Positions 61,933 to 64,000 of a stretch of 64,000 bases of DNA are shown here, one piece after another; positions within the stretch are counted from its first letter, which is position 1, and every line of letters begins with the position of its first letter. The stretch covers positions 62,001 to 126,000 of the forward strand of contig CADEFN010000002.1 of the NCBI GenBank assembly GCA_902826615.1, written 5' to 3'. The notes under the pieces are model-generated. The model saw only the letters and a program-made list of their open reading frames with translations. It ran no database searches and was not told the origin of the DNA. The stretch comes from an uncultured Gemmatimonadota bacterium. GTDB taxonomy: Bacteria > Gemmatimonadota > Gemmatimonadetes > Gemmatimonadales > Gemmatimonadaceae. The position numbers and the translations under genes were made by a program.

Positions 61933-63847
61933 ACGCCGAGCCGTAGTCCGGTGTGAGCCGCTTGTCCTCGCTCTCGTGCAACAACCGCCGGTCGAACTCC
62001 GCCGGCGGCAGGGCCGGAGCAAAGAAGAAGCCTTGCCCCAGCTCACACCCCAGCTCCTGCAGCCCGTCGCGCTGCTCGAGCCGTTCGATCCCCTCGGCGA
62101 TGGTCTCGATGCGCAGCGTGCGGCCGAGCGCGATGATGGCACGCACCAGCACCGGGTCCGCATCGGCCAGCGCCACCGAATCGACAAAGGTCCGGTCGAT
62201 CTTGAGGATGTCGATGGGGAAACGCTGCAGGTAGCCCAGCGACGAATACCCGATCCCGAAGTCGTCGATGGCGAGGCGTACACCTAACGACTTGAGCGCG
62301 CGCAACGTGGTGAGCGTGCTCTCCGACTGCATCAGCACACTTTCGGTTATCTCCAGTGTGAGCGCGGAGGGCTCCAGCCCCGAGCGTTCGAGTGCCCCGC
62401 GAACGTCGTCGAGCAGCGACGGCTCCTGAAAGTGGCGCCCCGAGAGGTTCACACTCAGCCGCAGTGATTCGGCGCGACGATGATCACGACGCCAGGCGCT
62501 GGCCTGGGCACACGCCTCCTCCAACACCTGGCGCCCGACGGGAATGATGAGCCCCGTTTCTTCCGCTATGGCAATCAGCCGGGAGGGCTCCACCAATCCC
62601 CGTTTAGGGTGACGCCACCGCACCAGCGCTTCCGCGCCATAGAGCCGGCCAGTGGCCAGATGGACGATCGGCTGATACGCGATGGCAATTTCGTTGGCAC
62701 TGATCGCCGCCCGCAGGTCGGCTTCGAGTTCCATCCACTCCACCAGTTCCTGGTGCATGGTCGGCTCGTAGATGGCGTACCGGCCCTTGTGACGCGACTT
62801 GGCGAAGTACATGGCGAGATCGGCGTTTCGCAGCGCCACTTCAGGCGACTGCTCCAGCCCTACCTCGGCAATGCCCACGCTGACGCCGACAAACACCTCG
62901 CGACCCCGCACCGTGAACGAGGCGTTCACGGCGGTCGCGATGCGCTCGGCGATCTGTTCGGCGTCGGGCAGACCCGTGATCCCTTCGAGGAGCACCGCAA
63001 ACTCGTCGCCGCCAAGGCGCGCGATGGTGTCACCCGGGCGGACACTGGTGGCCAGCCGGCTGGCGCAGGCCACCAGCAGCTCATCCCCGGCAGCGTGACC
63101 TAACGAGTCATTGACCTTCTTGAAGCCGTCGAGATCGAGAAAGAGGACGGCCAGCTGCCGCCCACCACGGGGCGCCCGGGCAATGGCATGCGCCACTCGA
63201 TTGAGAAAGAGCGAACGATTGGCCAGGCGCGTCAGTGAATCGTGAAAGGCCTGATGCGTGAGCTGCGCTTCAAGCGACCGCCGCTCCGAAATGTCGCGGG
63301 AGGTGATGACGATCCCTTCGATTCCTGGTTCCTCACGAAGGTCCGTAGAAGTGTTTTCGGTCCAGATCCACTCCTCGGCGCGGCGCACCCGCCACTCGGC
63401 AATCACGGTTCCGCCCTCACTGGCGCCACGTACAAACCAGGTCAGGGCGCTGGTGTCCTCAGGGTGGACGTGGCCGCTCAGTGCCGACCCTACGACGTCC
63501 GACGCGCTCAGCCCGAGCAAGTCCTCCACCGAGGGACTCGCGTATGTGATGGTGCCGTCGGGCGAGAAGATCAGCGTAACGTCGTTTGACTGCTGAACGA
63601 GGGCACGGAATCGCGACTCACTCGACACCAGGTGGTCGACCTCACGCTGCACCGATGCCATACGCCGAATCAGCGTCAGCACGACAAGGGCAATCACCAG
63701 GAAACCGGCGAACGACTTGGGGCCCATGCTGGCCGCGTCGGTTGCCACCACGCCGCACGCCACCACCACAACCACCGCCGGCACGAGACCTCGTGCCACG
63801 CGCAACCGTGCCCCGGCCGGAGCCGGAGCTTCTTTCGCTGAGGGCAT
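61910..63847 (-). CDS. PAS-GGDEF-EAL cyclic-di-GMP protein with membrane anchor
   Basis: 645 residues. Two membrane segments lie in about residues 20-62, then a PAS domain (SESRFRALVQQSNDVTLIF ... ITSRDISERR), a GGDEF domain with the intact RLGGDEFAVLLEG and an EAL domain with YGAEALVRWRHP and the DDFGIGYSSLGYL loop. Both catalytic signatures are intact, so it could make and degrade cyclic di-GMP in response to the PAS signal. It is divergent from ruvB. Two octamers (62282, 63098) supply TTA codons. Confidence 0.94.
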
Positions 63848-63933
63848 ACGAGCATCGACGCGTGTGACGCAGGCCGGTCACAAGATGTGATCCCCTTTTT
63901 CGGGCTTCGTTCGGGGTATATTCTTCCCACCTC

Positions 63934-64000
63934 ATGGCGCACGAGATCACCACCCCCGACGAGCTTCCGGAAGAAGGCCCGGTCGAGCTCTCGCTCCGCC
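63934..64000 (+). CDS. ruvB: Holliday junction helicase RuvB, first 22 codons (cut by window edge)
   Basis: The ATG at 63934 opens a frame reading MAHEITTPDELPEEGPVELS then LR at the edge. The ELSLR segment preceding the first helix of the ATPase domain is typical of RuvB N-termini, and the functional partners ruvC and ruvA lie upstream on the same strand. A TATATT at 63917-63922 is a possible -10 box, which would give a very short leader. Only this fragment is visible, so the call rests on the N-terminal motif. Confidence 0.7.
   Translation, partial: MAHEITTPDELPEEGPVELSLR

Overview
The window looks like chromosome from a GC-rich Gram-negative bacterium of the Gemmatimonadota / Bacteroidota-relative type, most plausibly a Gemmatimonas-like soil organism. 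The reasons are two SusC/SusD pairs, TonB-dependent receptors, LPS-type envelope genes, a PorX-like regulator and VCBS/ASPIC lipoproteins in a genome that almost never uses TTA or CTA codons. The lineage is inferred from gene content only. I see no rRNA, tRNA, IS element, prophage or CRISPR array.

Layout. 1-1.9 kb: ATP-dependent DNA ligase (cut by the left edge) and its MBL-fold exonuclease. 1.9-8.6 kb: SusC, SusD and a cyclophilin, plus a secreted beta-propeller protein, all leftward. 9.2-11.2 kb: a PKD-domain lipoprotein with a clear terminator. 11.3-22.8 kb: an alpha-glucan / trehalose block made of malQ, an SLC45-like transporter, a secreted alpha-amylase-family enzyme and an AhpD-like oxidoreductase whose reactive Cys codon is TGA (probable selenocysteine), then leftward a second SLC45-like transporter, trehalase and a DUF3179 protein, then rightward a glycosidase and a P-loop kinase. 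22.9-37.5 kb: a leftward locus of SusC, SusD, two about 1,100-residue VCBS/ASPIC lipoproteins flanking a vanadium-haloperoxidase/PAP2 lipoprotein, and a sodium:solute symporter. 37.5-41.5 kb: an operator-rich region, a LacI regulator and a secreted glycosidase-like protein. 41.5-47.4 kb: HNH nuclease, amidohydrolase, PBP1A, tyrS. 47.4-55.9 kb: a compact seven-gene leftward envelope operon headed by a PorX-like response regulator and containing an MsbA-like ABC transporter, three glycosyltransferases and an LpxL-like acyltransferase. 55.9-64 kb: a DnaB-C-like ATPase, yebC-ruvC-ruvA, an AraC regulator, a small lipoprotein, an aminotransferase, a GGDEF/EAL protein, and the first codons of ruvB at the right edge.

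How it fits together. Outer-membrane SusCD pairs, secreted or lipoprotein hydrolases and inner-membrane symporters describe a scavenger of glucans, trehalose and related sugars. A LacI-type operator in front of malQ matches 13 of 14 bases of one in the lacI promoter, linking the two blocks in one regulon.

Most notable: (1) the TGA-containing AhpD gene, with a hairpin carrying a GGUC loop 11 nt after the TGA; (2) a strongly over-represented octamer CGTTAGGC / GCCTAACG (31 copies of the core hexamer) that accounts for nearly all TTA leucine codons in the window; (3) the SusCD-VCBS-haloperoxidase-VCBS locus, whose function is unknown to me.
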